This document shows positions 41,024 through 49,401 of a stretch of 64,000 nucleotides of DNA, piece after piece. The stretch is from VFJZ01 sp046598415. Its GTDB lineage: Bacteria; Actinomycetota; Thermoleophilia; Gaiellales; F1-60-MAGs149. The first letter of the stretch is position 1; the number at the start of each line of letters is the position of its first letter. Below the pieces are notes generated by a model that was given only the letters and a program-made list of their open reading frames with translations, searched no databases and was not told the origin of the DNA. The stretch lies in the NCBI GenBank assembly GCA_046598415.1, contig JBKJIG010000160.1:14903-78902 (forward strand), in the 5' to 3' direction. A program made the translations under genes and the position numbers.

Positions 41024-42357
41024 GCCGTTTCCGCCGGCCCGTGGCGATCCGTACGCGCCTCGTCGGCGCGGTGCTCGTGACCGCGGCGCTGATCCTCGTC
41101 GCGCTCGTTGCCGCATTCAACATCGCCCTCCGGGCGACGCTCGACCGGGACGCGACGAGCGTCGCGCAGGCGCGCGCCGCCGCGGTGCTGGCGACGCTGG
41201 ACACGTCGGGCGGTCACGTCCGTTCGCGCGAGTCGCCGGACGACGCCGCCATCGACGCACAGGTCTGGATCTACGACGGGACGCAGCTCGTAGAAGGGCC
41301 GCAGGCGTCGACGCCGGCGCTCGACGCCGCCGCCGCGGCCGCGGCACAGGCGTCGCCGGCCGTGCGCGATGCCGCCGGGCGGCTGCGGCTCGCAGCGGTG
41401 GCCGTCACGCGCGGGGACGGCACGATCGGCGCCGTCGTCGCCGGCGTCCCGCTCGGGCCGTACGAGGCGACCTCTCGGACGGTGCTGATCGGCTCGATCG
41501 CGCTCTCGCTCCTGCTGTTCGCGGCGATCGCGCTCCTGTCGGCGTGGACGCTGCGCCGCGCGCTGCGGCCGGTGCACGAGATGACGCGACTCGCCGGTGA
41601 GTGGTCGGAACGCGACCTCGACCGGCGCTTCGCGCACGGACCGCCGCACGACGAGTTGACCGACCTCGCTGCGACGCTCGACCAGCTCCTCGACCGCCTC
41701 TCGGCCAGTCTCCGCCGCGAGCAGCGGTTCTCCGCGGAATTGGCGCACGAGCTGCGCACGCCGCTCGCCCGCATCGCCGTCGAGAGCGAGCTCGCGCAGC
41801 GCCGGCCTCACCTCGATGGCGGGTCCGGTGAGGCGTTCGCGGCCATCGCTCGCAGTGCGGACGAGATGGGCCGCACGATCGACGTGCTGGTGGCGGCGTC
41901 GCGGCACGCCGCGGGGCACCAGCGCGGCGCCACGGACACGGCCGGGCTGCTTGCCTCGCTGGCAGATCGCCCGCCGGTCGCTGGTCGCGAGATCGAGACC
42001 CACATGGCCGTCGGTACGCCGCCTCGGGTCGCGGTTGATAGCGACCTGGCCACACGGATCATCGGGCCGGTGGTGGACAACGCCGTGCTCTACGCGGCGT
42101 CACGGGTGACGTTGACGGCCACCGGTGAGGATGGCGCGGTCGTGATCGTCGTCGCCGACGACGGGCCGGGCATCAGCGACGACGAGCGGGCGCGCATCTT
42201 CGAGCCGGGCGAGCGGGGCGCGGCGGCGCGGGGCGCCGGTGCGGGCCTCGGCCTCTCCCTCGCCCGCCGGCTCGCCACGGACGTCGCCGGCAGCATCGAC
42301 CTCGTCGAGTCGCCGACGTCCGGCGCCCGGTTCCGCATCCGCCTCCCGCGAGCCTGA
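41020..42357 (+). CDS. Sensor histidine kinase (system C)
   Basis: A 445-residue kinase with two transmembrane helices (about 14-36 and 150-172) around a 110-residue sensor, a HAMP domain (RRALRPVHEMTRLAGEWSERDLDRRF), the H box FSAELAHELRTPLARIAVE (His near 245), the N box PVVDNAVLYA, the G1 box VADDGPGIS and the G2 box RGAGAGLGLSLARRLATDVAGSIDL. ATG 41020 overlaps the regulator stop. Signals are unknown; the divergent lipoprotein/ABC operon is the probable output. Confidence 0.9.
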   Translation: MSRFRRPVAIRTRLVGAVLVTAALILVALVAAFNIALRATLDRDATSVAQARAAAVLATLDTSGGHVRSRESPDDAAIDAQVWIYDGTQLVEGPQASTPALDAAAAAAAQASPAVRDAAGRLRLAAVAVTRGDGTIGAVVAGVPLGPYEATSRTVLIGSIALSLLLFAAIALLSAWTLRRALRPVHEMTRLAGEWSERDLDRRFAHGPPHDELTDLAATLDQLLDRLSASLRREQRFSAELAHELRTPLARIAVESELAQRRPHLDGGSGEAFAAIARSADEMGRTIDVLVAASRHAAGHQRGATDTAGLLASLADRPPVAGREIETHMAVGTPPRVAVDSDLATRIIGPVVDNAVLYAASRVTLTATGEDGAVVIVVADDGPGISDDERARIFEPGERGAAARGAGAGLGLSLARRLATDVAGSIDLVESPTSGARFRIRLPRA

Positions 42358-42363
42358 AAAACG

Positions 42364-42697
42364 TCACCGGGCGACCGTCCCGCGCGCTTCGCACACGGAA
42401 GGCGCACGGGTCGCGCGATGGGACGCGCGATGCGTCGGAGATGTTGCCGAGCGCGCGCAGTTGGGCGGGCGTGAGGCACTCCGAACACGATCCGTGAGGG
42501 ACGCAACCGCGGACGCCGCTCGACCCACCGCGATCAGGGCCGCCATCGAGCCCGTCCAGCCCTTCGTCTTGTTCGGCGAGAGCAGGAACAGGAACTCCGG
42601 GTGGTCGCCGTTGACCAGACGGGTCAACTGGTGCGCGGCGTCCCGGCCCAGACGCCCGAACCCGGCCGCGCCGAACTGGTGGTGTGGCTGGAGACCA
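42364..42697 (-). pseudogene. Possible gene remnant between convergent genes
   Basis: The 371-base gap 42358-42728 has one stretch that reads like protein on the minus strand: HHQFGAAGFGRLGRDAAHQ, then LTRLVNGDHPEFLFLLSPN and KTKGWTGSMAALIAVG, before the frame turns into Arg-Ser-Ala-rich sequence with no conserved look. There is no start with a ribosome binding site and no known family. It may be a fragment of a decayed gene. Confidence 0.25.
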
Positions 42698-42728
42698 GGA
42701 CCAGGTCAGGGTCGTCGTCGGCTGGCTC

Positions 42729-44699
42729 CTAGGCGTGCCGATGGGGCGCGACGGGCTCGAGCGACCACGCCAGCTCCGCCGCCTCGCGCACCGCGTCATC
42801 GACGCGGCGCGCGAGGCGCGCGTCGCCGATCACGTGCACCTCGACGCCCGCGCCACGCAACGGAGCGACCAAGCCGGACTGCGGTGTCGCGCCCGACCAG
42901 TGCAGGATCGCGTCGACGTCCTCGAGCGTCGTCTCGCGACCGTCCCACTGGTTCACGAGGCGCGCCGTGGTGCCGTGGAATCCGGTCACCCGGACGCGTT
43001 CGAGCAGATCGACGCCCAGCTGCCCGAGCAGCCGCAGCAGCGGGTAGAGCGTCGTGATGCCCTCGTCCTCGCCGACGTGCAGGCAGCTGGTGGCGAGCGT
43101 CACGCGGCAGCCGCGTGCGACCAGCATCTCGGCCAGCAGCATGGCGTCGGCGCGTCCCACCTCGTCGGCGACCAGGACGTGGCCGGCCGGCACGTCATCG
43201 ACCGCGGCGACGTCGAACACGCGGCGGTGGTCGACAGCCAGTAGGGGGTGGGGGAGCGGCGCGGCGCCGCCGGCGACCACCACGAGGGCGGGCGCATCGG
43301 CCAGGACCGTGCCGGCCGTCGCCTCGGCGCCGAGGCGCACGTCGACGCCGCGGCGCGCGAGGTCGCGCTCCCACCAGCCGATCAGCCGCCGCACCTCGGC
43401 CCGCGCCGGCGCCGCCGTCCAGATGCGCATCTGCCCGCCCAGGGCGTCGCCGCGCTCGTCCAGGCGCACCGCGAAGCCGCGCGCCGCCAGCCGCCGCGCC
43501 GCCTCGATGCCGGCGGGGCCACCGCCGACCACGACCGCGGTGCGGCCCTCGCCGACGTCGGACTCGTCGACGGTACCCTCACGGCCGATCTCGGGGTTCG
43601 CGAGGCAGCGGATCGGCTCGTCGTGGAGCAGCGCGTTGATGCAGACGTTGACGGCGCTGCACGGGCGGATGTCGGCGGCGCGGCCGGCGCGCGTCTTCGT
43701 CAGAAACTCGGCGTCCACGATGTGCGCCCGCGCCAGCCCGACCAGATCGGCGTCGCCGGACGCGAGGATCTCGAGCGCGATGTCGGGATGGTTGACGCGC
43801 CCGACGGTACAGACCGGGATGTCGACCGCCTCGCGCACGGCCCGCGCGAGATGCCGCCAGATGCCGGTGGCGGCCGGCGTCGCCGGCCAGTGGTCGACGC
43901 GCGACATGCGCCGCATGTTCGTGCCGGCGATGACGTTCAGGTAGTCGATCAGGCCTGAGGCTGCCAGGCCGCGCGCCACCTCGGGCGTGTCTCGCACCGT
44001 CAGGCCACCGTCGACCAGCTCGTCCCCGACCAGCCGCACGCCCACCAGGCGGTCGCGGCCGATGCCCTCGCGCACGGCCTGCAGCACCCGCAGCGGGAAT
44101 CGCAGCCGGTTCTCGAGACTGCCGCCGTACTCGTCGTCGCGGTGGTTCATCAGCGGCGACACGAACGAGCCGAGCAGGTAGCCCCACGCGACCGGGATCT
44201 CGACGCCGTCGAGGTCGCCGCGCCGGCAGCGGTCGGCCGCCTCGCGGTAGCGCGCCACCACCGCGTCCATCTCGGCCGCCGTGATCGCACGGGCCGGCTG
44301 CCGCGACAGCTCGTCGACGTGCACCGAGGCGGAGATCACGTCGGGCAGGCCGATCTCGGCCGCGCCCGGGTGCATCAGCTGGGCGAGCATCCGGCCACCC
44401 TCCTCGTGCACGGCCTCGGCCAGGCGCTGGTAGCCGGGCACGATCGACTCGTCGCGGTTCACGAGCATGCGGCGCGGATCCCAGAGGTTCGATGGCACGA
44501 CCGGTGTGGCGCCGGTGATCTGCATGGCGAAGCCGCTGCGGGCGCGCGCCCGGTGGTAGGCGACGTACCGGTCTCCCGGCGAGCCGTTGTCGGCCAGGCC
44601 GGGCTGGTGCGCCGAGGCGAACACCCGCGCCCGCAGTACCAGCGGGCCGACGGTGATCGGCTCGAACAGTGGTGCATAGCGGGGATCGGTGTCCGGCAT
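42729..44699 (-). CDS. TMADH/2,4-dienoyl-CoA-reductase-like flavoprotein lacking one Fe-S cysteine
   Basis: A 656-residue enzyme: an OYE-type FMN barrel (about 1-335), an Fe-S segment, then an NAD(P)/FAD-type module with VVVGGGPAGIEAARRLAARGFAVRLDE (about 388) and VLVADEVGRADAMLLAEMLVARG (about 530). The family binds a 4Fe-4S cluster through Cys-x2-Cys-x2-Cys-x11/12-Cys. Here the series is C347, V350, C353, C365, so the second Cys is Val. Relatives demethylate or dehydrogenate amines or reduce enoyl compounds. ATG 44699 has GAGGAGG 7 bases upstream; the GntR gene lies 14 bases upstream in the same operon. Confidence 0.85.
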   Translation of the reverse strand: MPDTDPRYAPLFEPITVGPLVLRARVFASAHQPGLADNGSPGDRYVAYHRARARSGFAMQITGATPVVPSNLWDPRRMLVNRDESIVPGYQRLAEAVHEEGGRMLAQLMHPGAAEIGLPDVISASVHVDELSRQPARAITAAEMDAVVARYREAADRCRRGDLDGVEIPVAWGYLLGSFVSPLMNHRDDEYGGSLENRLRFPLRVLQAVREGIGRDRLVGVRLVGDELVDGGLTVRDTPEVARGLAASGLIDYLNVIAGTNMRRMSRVDHWPATPAATGIWRHLARAVREAVDIPVCTVGRVNHPDIALEILASGDADLVGLARAHIVDAEFLTKTRAGRAADIRPCSAVNVCINALLHDEPIRCLANPEIGREGTVDESDVGEGRTAVVVGGGPAGIEAARRLAARGFAVRLDERGDALGGQMRIWTAAPARAEVRRLIGWWERDLARRGVDVRLGAEATAGTVLADAPALVVVAGGAAPLPHPLLAVDHRRVFDVAAVDDVPAGHVLVADEVGRADAMLLAEMLVARGCRVTLATSCLHVGEDEGITTLYPLLRLLGQLGVDLLERVRVTGFHGTTARLVNQWDGRETTLEDVDAILHWSGATPQSGLVAPLRGAGVEVHVIGDARLARRVDDAVREAAELAWSLEPVAPHRHA

Positions 44700-44713
44700 C
44701 TCGGCCTCCTCGG

Positions 44714-45379
44714 TCACGTGTCGAAGCTGCGTTCGAGCATGACACCGAGCGTGAGCCAGTTCTGCACCGACGACTCCGCGGCGGCGGCGGCGTCGCCGGC
44801 GGCACAGTGCCGGACGATCGCGGTGTGCTGCTCGACCGACCGGCGGCCGGCCAGCGAGCCGAACCGGGCGCGCTCCAGCCGCCGCAGCCGCGGCATCAGC
44901 CGGTCGAGCGTTGGTGGGATCTCGAGGTTGCGCGACGCACCCACCAGCACGCCGTGAAACGCGTCGTCGGCCTCGATCGCCACCGACACGTCCTGCACCT
45001 TCAGGGCCGCGGCGAACCGTGCGCCGGCCGAGGTCATGCGCTCGATCTCGGCAGCGGTCAGCGACGGCACCGCCAGCGTCGCCGCCAGCCCGTGCAGCGC
45101 CGCGACCACGCCGGCGGCGTCGCGCGTGTCGCGCCGGTCGAGCGCGGTGACGCGCGTGTAGCGCTGCGGCGCCGACTCGACCAGGCCGTCCTCGGTCAGG
45201 CGCGCCAGCGCCTCGCGCACCGGCGTGCGCGACAGCCCGAGCCACTGCGTCAGCTCGGTATCGCGCAGCCGTTCGCCGGGCTCGAGCGTGCCGTCCATGA
45301 TCGCGTCGCGGATGCGCAGGTACGCCTCGTCCCGCAGCAGCGTGCGTTCGACGGAGCCGGCAACCACGGGAACTGGCAT
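44714..45379 (-). CDS. GntR-family regulator, FCD type
   Basis: A 221-residue regulator with an N-terminal winged helix (LRIRDAIMDGTLEPGERLRDTELTQWLGLSRTPVREALARLTEDGLVE, about 20-70) and a C-terminal FCD effector domain with spaced Asp and His residues (DDAFHGVLV, VEQHTAIVRHCAAGD). FCD regulators sense organic acids and related metabolites, often with a metal ion. It forms an operon with the flavoprotein and is divergent from the ACC-deaminase gene; only 39 bases separate the starts. Confidence 0.88.
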   Translation of the reverse strand: MPVPVVAGSVERTLLRDEAYLRIRDAIMDGTLEPGERLRDTELTQWLGLSRTPVREALARLTEDGLVESAPQRYTRVTALDRRDTRDAAGVVAALHGLAATLAVPSLTAAEIERMTSAGARFAAALKVQDVSVAIEADDAFHGVLVGASRNLEIPPTLDRLMPRLRRLERARFGSLAGRRSVEQHTAIVRHCAAGDAAAAAESSVQNWLTLGVMLERSFDT

Positions 45380-45418
45380 CTGAAATACTATATCCGAACG
45401 CTTCCTGGGAGGTAGAGA

Positions 45419-46429
45419 ATGTCGCTCGACTCGTACGCCCGTGTGCCGCTGCTGTTCGGGCCCTCGCCGATTCACCCGCTCGACCGCCTCACCGCCCACC
45501 TCGGCGGTGCGCGGATGTGGGCGAAGCGCGACGACTGCAACTCCGGCATCGCCTTCGGCGGCAACAAGACGCGCAAGCTCGAATACCTCGTCGCCGAGGC
45601 GCTCGCGACCGGCTGCGACACGCTGGTGTCGATCGGCGGCGTCCAGTCGAACCACACGCGGCAGGTGGCGGCGGTGGCGGCGCGGCTCGGCCTCAAGTGC
45701 GTGCTCGTGCAGGAGAGCTGGGTCGACTGGCCCGACGTCACCTACGACCGGGTCGGCAACATCCTCATGTCGCGGCTCTGCGGCGCCGACGTGCGGCTCG
45801 TCAAAGCCGGCTTCGGCATCGGCTTCAAGGCGTCGTGGGAGCAGGCGCTGCGCGACGTGGAGGAGGCCGGCGGCACGCCCTACGCCATCCCGGCCGGCGC
45901 CTCCGACCATCCGCTCGGCGGCCTCGGGTTCGCCGGCTGGGCGGTCGAGGTGGCCGAGCAGGAGCGCGCCCTCGGCGTCTACTTCGACACGATCATCGTC
46001 TGCTCCGTGACCGGCTCGACGCAGGCCGGCATGGTCGCCGGGTTCGCGCTGGAGGGTCGCGGCCGTCGCGTGATCGGCATCGACGGCTCGGCGAAGCCCG
46101 CCGAGACCCATGCGCAGGTCCTCCGAATCGCGCGCGACACGGCAACGAAGATCGGCGTGGAGCGCGAGCTCGCCGCCGCCGACGTGCTGCTCGACGACCG
46201 CTACCACGCGGGCACCTACGGCATCCCGGACGACACCACGATCGCGGCGATCCGCCTGGGTGCCTCGTTCGAGGGGATGATCACCGACCCCGTGTACGAG
46301 GGGAAGTCGCTGGCCGGCATGATCGACCTGGTCGAGCGCGGCGAGATCGAGAAGGGCTCGAACGTCCTCTACGCGCACATCGGCGGTCAGCCGGCGCTCA
46401 ACGCCTACGCGGGGCTGTTCACAGCGTAG
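45419..46429 (+). CDS. acdS: 1-aminocyclopropane-1-carboxylate deaminase
   Basis: A 336-residue PLP enzyme matching ACC deaminase along its length: RDDCNSGIAFGGNKTRKLEYL with PLP Lys near residue 50, LVSIGGVQSNHTRQVAAVAARLGLKCVLVQESWVDW, VCSVTGSTQAGMVAGFA, TDPVYEGKSLAGMIDLVERGE and YAHIGGQPALNAY. The Glu after PVY, diagnostic for deaminase over D-cysteine desulfhydrase, is present; the usual Leu in AHLGG is Ile. It opens ACC to 2-oxobutyrate and ammonia. GGGAGG lies before ATG 45419. GntR-type control from the divergent gene is likely. Confidence 0.88.
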   Translation: MSLDSYARVPLLFGPSPIHPLDRLTAHLGGARMWAKRDDCNSGIAFGGNKTRKLEYLVAEALATGCDTLVSIGGVQSNHTRQVAAVAARLGLKCVLVQESWVDWPDVTYDRVGNILMSRLCGADVRLVKAGFGIGFKASWEQALRDVEEAGGTPYAIPAGASDHPLGGLGFAGWAVEVAEQERALGVYFDTIIVCSVTGSTQAGMVAGFALEGRGRRVIGIDGSAKPAETHAQVLRIARDTATKIGVERELAAADVLLDDRYHAGTYGIPDDTTIAAIRLGASFEGMITDPVYEGKSLAGMIDLVERGEIEKGSNVLYAHIGGQPALNAYAGLFTA

Positions 46430-46495
46430 GGCGAGCGGCGCCCGGGACGGTGCGGGCTGACGGCGGCTACGTCACGCCGCCAGCCAGGGCCGGCA

Positions 46496-47131
46496 TCAGA
46501 CGACGCCGGCCCTGACGGCGATGGCGACTGCCTCGGCGCGGGTGTGCGCGCCGAACTTGAGGAGCACGTTCTGGACGTGCGACTTGATGGTCTCGCTGCT
46601 CAGCACCAGCCGGGTGGCGATGTCGGAGGTGAGGTAGCCGGAGGCGATCATCGAGAGGACCTCGAGCTCGCGGGGGCTGGCGAGGGCGAGGGACGGGTTG
46701 CGCTCGTCCCAGATGGTGCGGCGACGGGCAACCGCCGAGATCGACCAGGCGACGTCGTCGGCGCGGCCCGAGCGGACGACGGTGCCGGTGGCGCCGGCGC
46801 GCTCGGCGCCTTCGTTCAGGCCGGCCACCGGTAGGGCGCACATGATCAGCATCGGGATCTCGACGCCGAGGGCGCGAAGGCGGCGGACGAGCTCGACGCC
46901 CGTGCCATCGGCGAGGTCCTGATCGATGACCAGCACGTTGGCGCCGCTGGTCGGGATCAGCTGCTCGGCCTCGGGCATCGAGGAGGCCCGGCCGCAGATA
47001 CGGAGGGCGAGGGTGTGACCGGCTCGCTCGAACCAGTCGCCGACGATGGCGTCGTTGGTCACCAGGAAGGCCGAAGTCACTTCCACCGCCGTCGCCGCGC
47101 GGCTCATCGTCATATTCGTGGGATCTCGCAC
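46496..47131 (-). CDS. LuxR/NarL-type regulator with degenerate receiver
   Basis: A 211-residue regulator. The N-terminal domain resembles a receiver but has VTNDAIVGDWF, VLVIDQDLADGTG with the central Asp, and TGTVVRSGRADD where the conserved Lys is replaced by Arg. The C-terminal helix-turn-helix is a clear LuxR/GerE domain: SPRELEVLSMIASGYLTSDIATRLVLSSETIKSHVQNVLLKFGAHTRAEAV. GTG 47131 has GAGGAGG 7 bases upstream. No kinase gene is adjacent, so it is an orphan and may not be phosphorylated conventionally. Confidence 0.83.
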   Translation of the reverse strand: MRDPTNMTMSRAATAVEVTSAFLVTNDAIVGDWFERAGHTLALRICGRASSMPEAEQLIPTSGANVLVIDQDLADGTGVELVRRLRALGVEIPMLIMCALPVAGLNEGAERAGATGTVVRSGRADDVAWSISAVARRRTIWDERNPSLALASPRELEVLSMIASGYLTSDIATRLVLSSETIKSHVQNVLLKFGAHTRAEAVAIAVRAGVV

Positions 47132-47153
47132 CGTGTACCTCCTCGTCGCAGAT

Positions 47154-47166
47154 GCCGATTATCGGC
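47154..47166. promoter_or_regulatory. Small palindrome upstream of the LuxR-type gene
   Basis: GCCGAT, T, ATCGGC: a perfect 6-base inverted repeat 23 bases upstream of the LuxR-type start. It may be an operator for autoregulation. The rest of the gap to the pckG start (47380) holds no gene. Confidence 0.3.
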
Positions 47167-47380
47167 CCGATCGCAACGGCGGGGTACTGTCTTTCCCTCT
47201 TCTGGAGGAGGTGCGCATCCCTTGTATCGACTAATCACGCCAGACCCTTGAGCGACTTCGCCCCCCATCGGCGAGGTTCGCCGCTCCGGCGGCTTATCCA
47301 CTAGCCTCCCAGGGGCGCCGCGACAACCGTGATCGTGCCGGGCCGGATGGGCGAAGCGCGAATCGGAACGGAGACGACTG

Positions 47381-49219
47381 ATGACGGACGTATCGCACGA
47401 CGTGACCAACCGATCCCTCCTCGCCTGGGTCGACGAGGTCTCGGCGCTGTGCCAGCCCGATCATGTCCACTGGTGCGACGGCAGCGAGAAGGAGGCGGCG
47501 CTGTTGTGCGACCAGATGGTCGAGAGCGGCACATTCCTTCGGCTGAACGCCGAGAAGCGTCCCAACTCGTTCCTCTGCAGGTCCGATCCGGGCGATGTCG
47601 CGCGGGTCGAGGACCGCACCTACATCTGCTCCGTCTCGCCCGGCGACGCCGGCCCGACCAACAACTGGGAGGCGCCGCGCGAGATGAAGGATCGCCTCGA
47701 GCCGCTCTTGCAAGGCTCGATGCGCGGCCGCACGATGTACGTGATCCCCTTCTCGATGGGGCCGATCGGCTCGCCGATCGCGCACACCGGCGTGCAGCTC
47801 ACCGACTCGCCGTACGTGGTCGTGAGCATGCGGATCATGACCCGCATCGGCACCGCCGTGCTGGATGCGCTCGGCACCGGCGACTTCGTGCGCTGCCTGC
47901 ACTCCGTCGGCGCGCCGCTGGAGCCCGGCCAGCCCGACGTGCCGTGGCCGTGCAACGCCGAGGAGAAGTACATCGTCCACTTCCCCGAGGAGCGCGCGAT
48001 CTGGTCGTACGGCTCGGGCTACGGCGGCAACGCGCTGCTCGGCAAGAAGTGCTTCGCGCTGCGCATCGCCTCGGTGCTGGCGCGCGACGAGGGCTGGCTG
48101 GCCGAGCACATGCTGATCCTCGGCGTGGAGTCGCCCGACGGGCGCCGGTCGTACGTCGCGGCCGCGTTCCCGAGCGCCTGCGGCAAGACCAACTTCGCGA
48201 TGCTGATCCCGCCTGACAGCTTCTCCGAGGACGGCTGGAAGGTGACGACCGTTGGCGACGACATCGCCTGGATCAAGCCCGGCGAGGACGGCCGCCTGTA
48301 CGCGATCAACCCCGAGAACGGCATGTTCGGCGTCGCTCCGGGAACGGGCTACAGAACGAACCCGAACGCGATGGCAGCCATCGCCCGGAACACGATCTTC
48401 ACCAACGTGGCGCTCACCGATGACGGCGACGTGTGGTGGGAGGGCATGACCGACGAGCCGCCCGCGCACCTGATCGACTGGCGCGGCAACGACTGGACGC
48501 CCGCCGCCGGCCGGCCGGCCGCGCACCCGAACTCGCGCTTCACGGTGCCGCTCAGCCAGGTGCCGTCGATCGACCCCGGCTTCGACGACCCGCACGGCGT
48601 GCCGATCGCGGCGCTCGTCTTCGGCGGCCGGCGCTCGCGCACCGTGCCGCTCGTCTACCAGGCGTTCAACTGGAACTACGGGGTCTACCTCGCGGCCACG
48701 ATGGGGTCCGAGACCACCGCTGCCATGGCGAACGCGACCGGCGAGGTGCGCCGCGACCCGTTCGCGATGCTGCCCTTCTGCGGCTACCACATGGCCGACT
48801 ACTTCACGCACTGGCTGAACTTCGGCCGGCAGCTGCCGAATCCGCCGCGCATCTTCTCGGTGAACTGGTTCCGCAGGGACGAGGACGGGAACTTCCTCTG
48901 GCCCGGCTACGGCGAGAACATGCGCGTGCTGAAGTGGATCGTGGAACGCGCTCGCGGCACGGCTCAGTCGATCGAGAGCCCGCTCGGCTGGGTGCCGCGG
49001 TACGAGGATCTCGACTGGCGCGGGCTCGACTTCTCGAAGCGCCGATTCGACGAGGTGATGAGCATCGAGCGCGACGTGTGGCAGGAGGAGATCTCGAGCC
49101 ACGACCGCCTGTTCATCCGGCTCTACGACAAGCTCCCGAAGGAGTTCATCCTCCTGCGCGAGCTGATCCTGTCGTCGCTCTGGCGGGCGCCGGCGCACTG
49201 GGCGCTCGAGCCCGAGTAG
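47381..49219 (+). CDS. pckG: Phosphoenolpyruvate carboxykinase (GTP)
   Basis: A 612-residue GTP-type PEPCK converting oxaloacetate and GTP to phosphoenolpyruvate, the entry to gluconeogenesis. Signatures: SPGDAGPTNNWEAP, YGSGYGGNALLGKKCFALRIAS, the P-loop FPSACGKTNFAML with the active-site Cys, GDDIAWIKPGEDGRLYAINPENGMFGVAPGT, and LWPGYGENMRVLKWIVERA. Length is as expected. GGAG lies about 8 bases before ATG 47381. Single gene; no operon partner. Confidence 0.97.
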   Translation: MTDVSHDVTNRSLLAWVDEVSALCQPDHVHWCDGSEKEAALLCDQMVESGTFLRLNAEKRPNSFLCRSDPGDVARVEDRTYICSVSPGDAGPTNNWEAPREMKDRLEPLLQGSMRGRTMYVIPFSMGPIGSPIAHTGVQLTDSPYVVVSMRIMTRIGTAVLDALGTGDFVRCLHSVGAPLEPGQPDVPWPCNAEEKYIVHFPEERAIWSYGSGYGGNALLGKKCFALRIASVLARDEGWLAEHMLILGVESPDGRRSYVAAAFPSACGKTNFAMLIPPDSFSEDGWKVTTVGDDIAWIKPGEDGRLYAINPENGMFGVAPGTGYRTNPNAMAAIARNTIFTNVALTDDGDVWWEGMTDEPPAHLIDWRGNDWTPAAGRPAAHPNSRFTVPLSQVPSIDPGFDDPHGVPIAALVFGGRRSRTVPLVYQAFNWNYGVYLAATMGSETTAAMANATGEVRRDPFAMLPFCGYHMADYFTHWLNFGRQLPNPPRIFSVNWFRRDEDGNFLWPGYGENMRVLKWIVERARGTAQSIESPLGWVPRYEDLDWRGLDFSKRRFDEVMSIERDVWQEEISSHDRLFIRLYDKLPKEFILLRELILSSLWRAPAHWALEPE

Positions 49220-49401
49220 GGCTCGACCCGCTCCGGATCCGGCGCCTTGGCGGCGCCGAGGTGCTCGACCTCGGCGAGGCGGTCCTGCAACGGGTAGCCG
49301 GCCCACATCCAGCTTGACTTCGACCCCGCCGGGTGGTCGGCTTTCGCGTCGGGGTAGTACCGGTCGTCGCGACGGCGGCCGGGACGAGGGAGGCGCAAGT
49401 C

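Noticed and set aside
45380..45418. GntR operator ATACTAT between acdS and the GntR gene
   Set aside because: The inverted repeat is only 3 bases per arm and does not fit the FCD operator pattern well enough to annotate.
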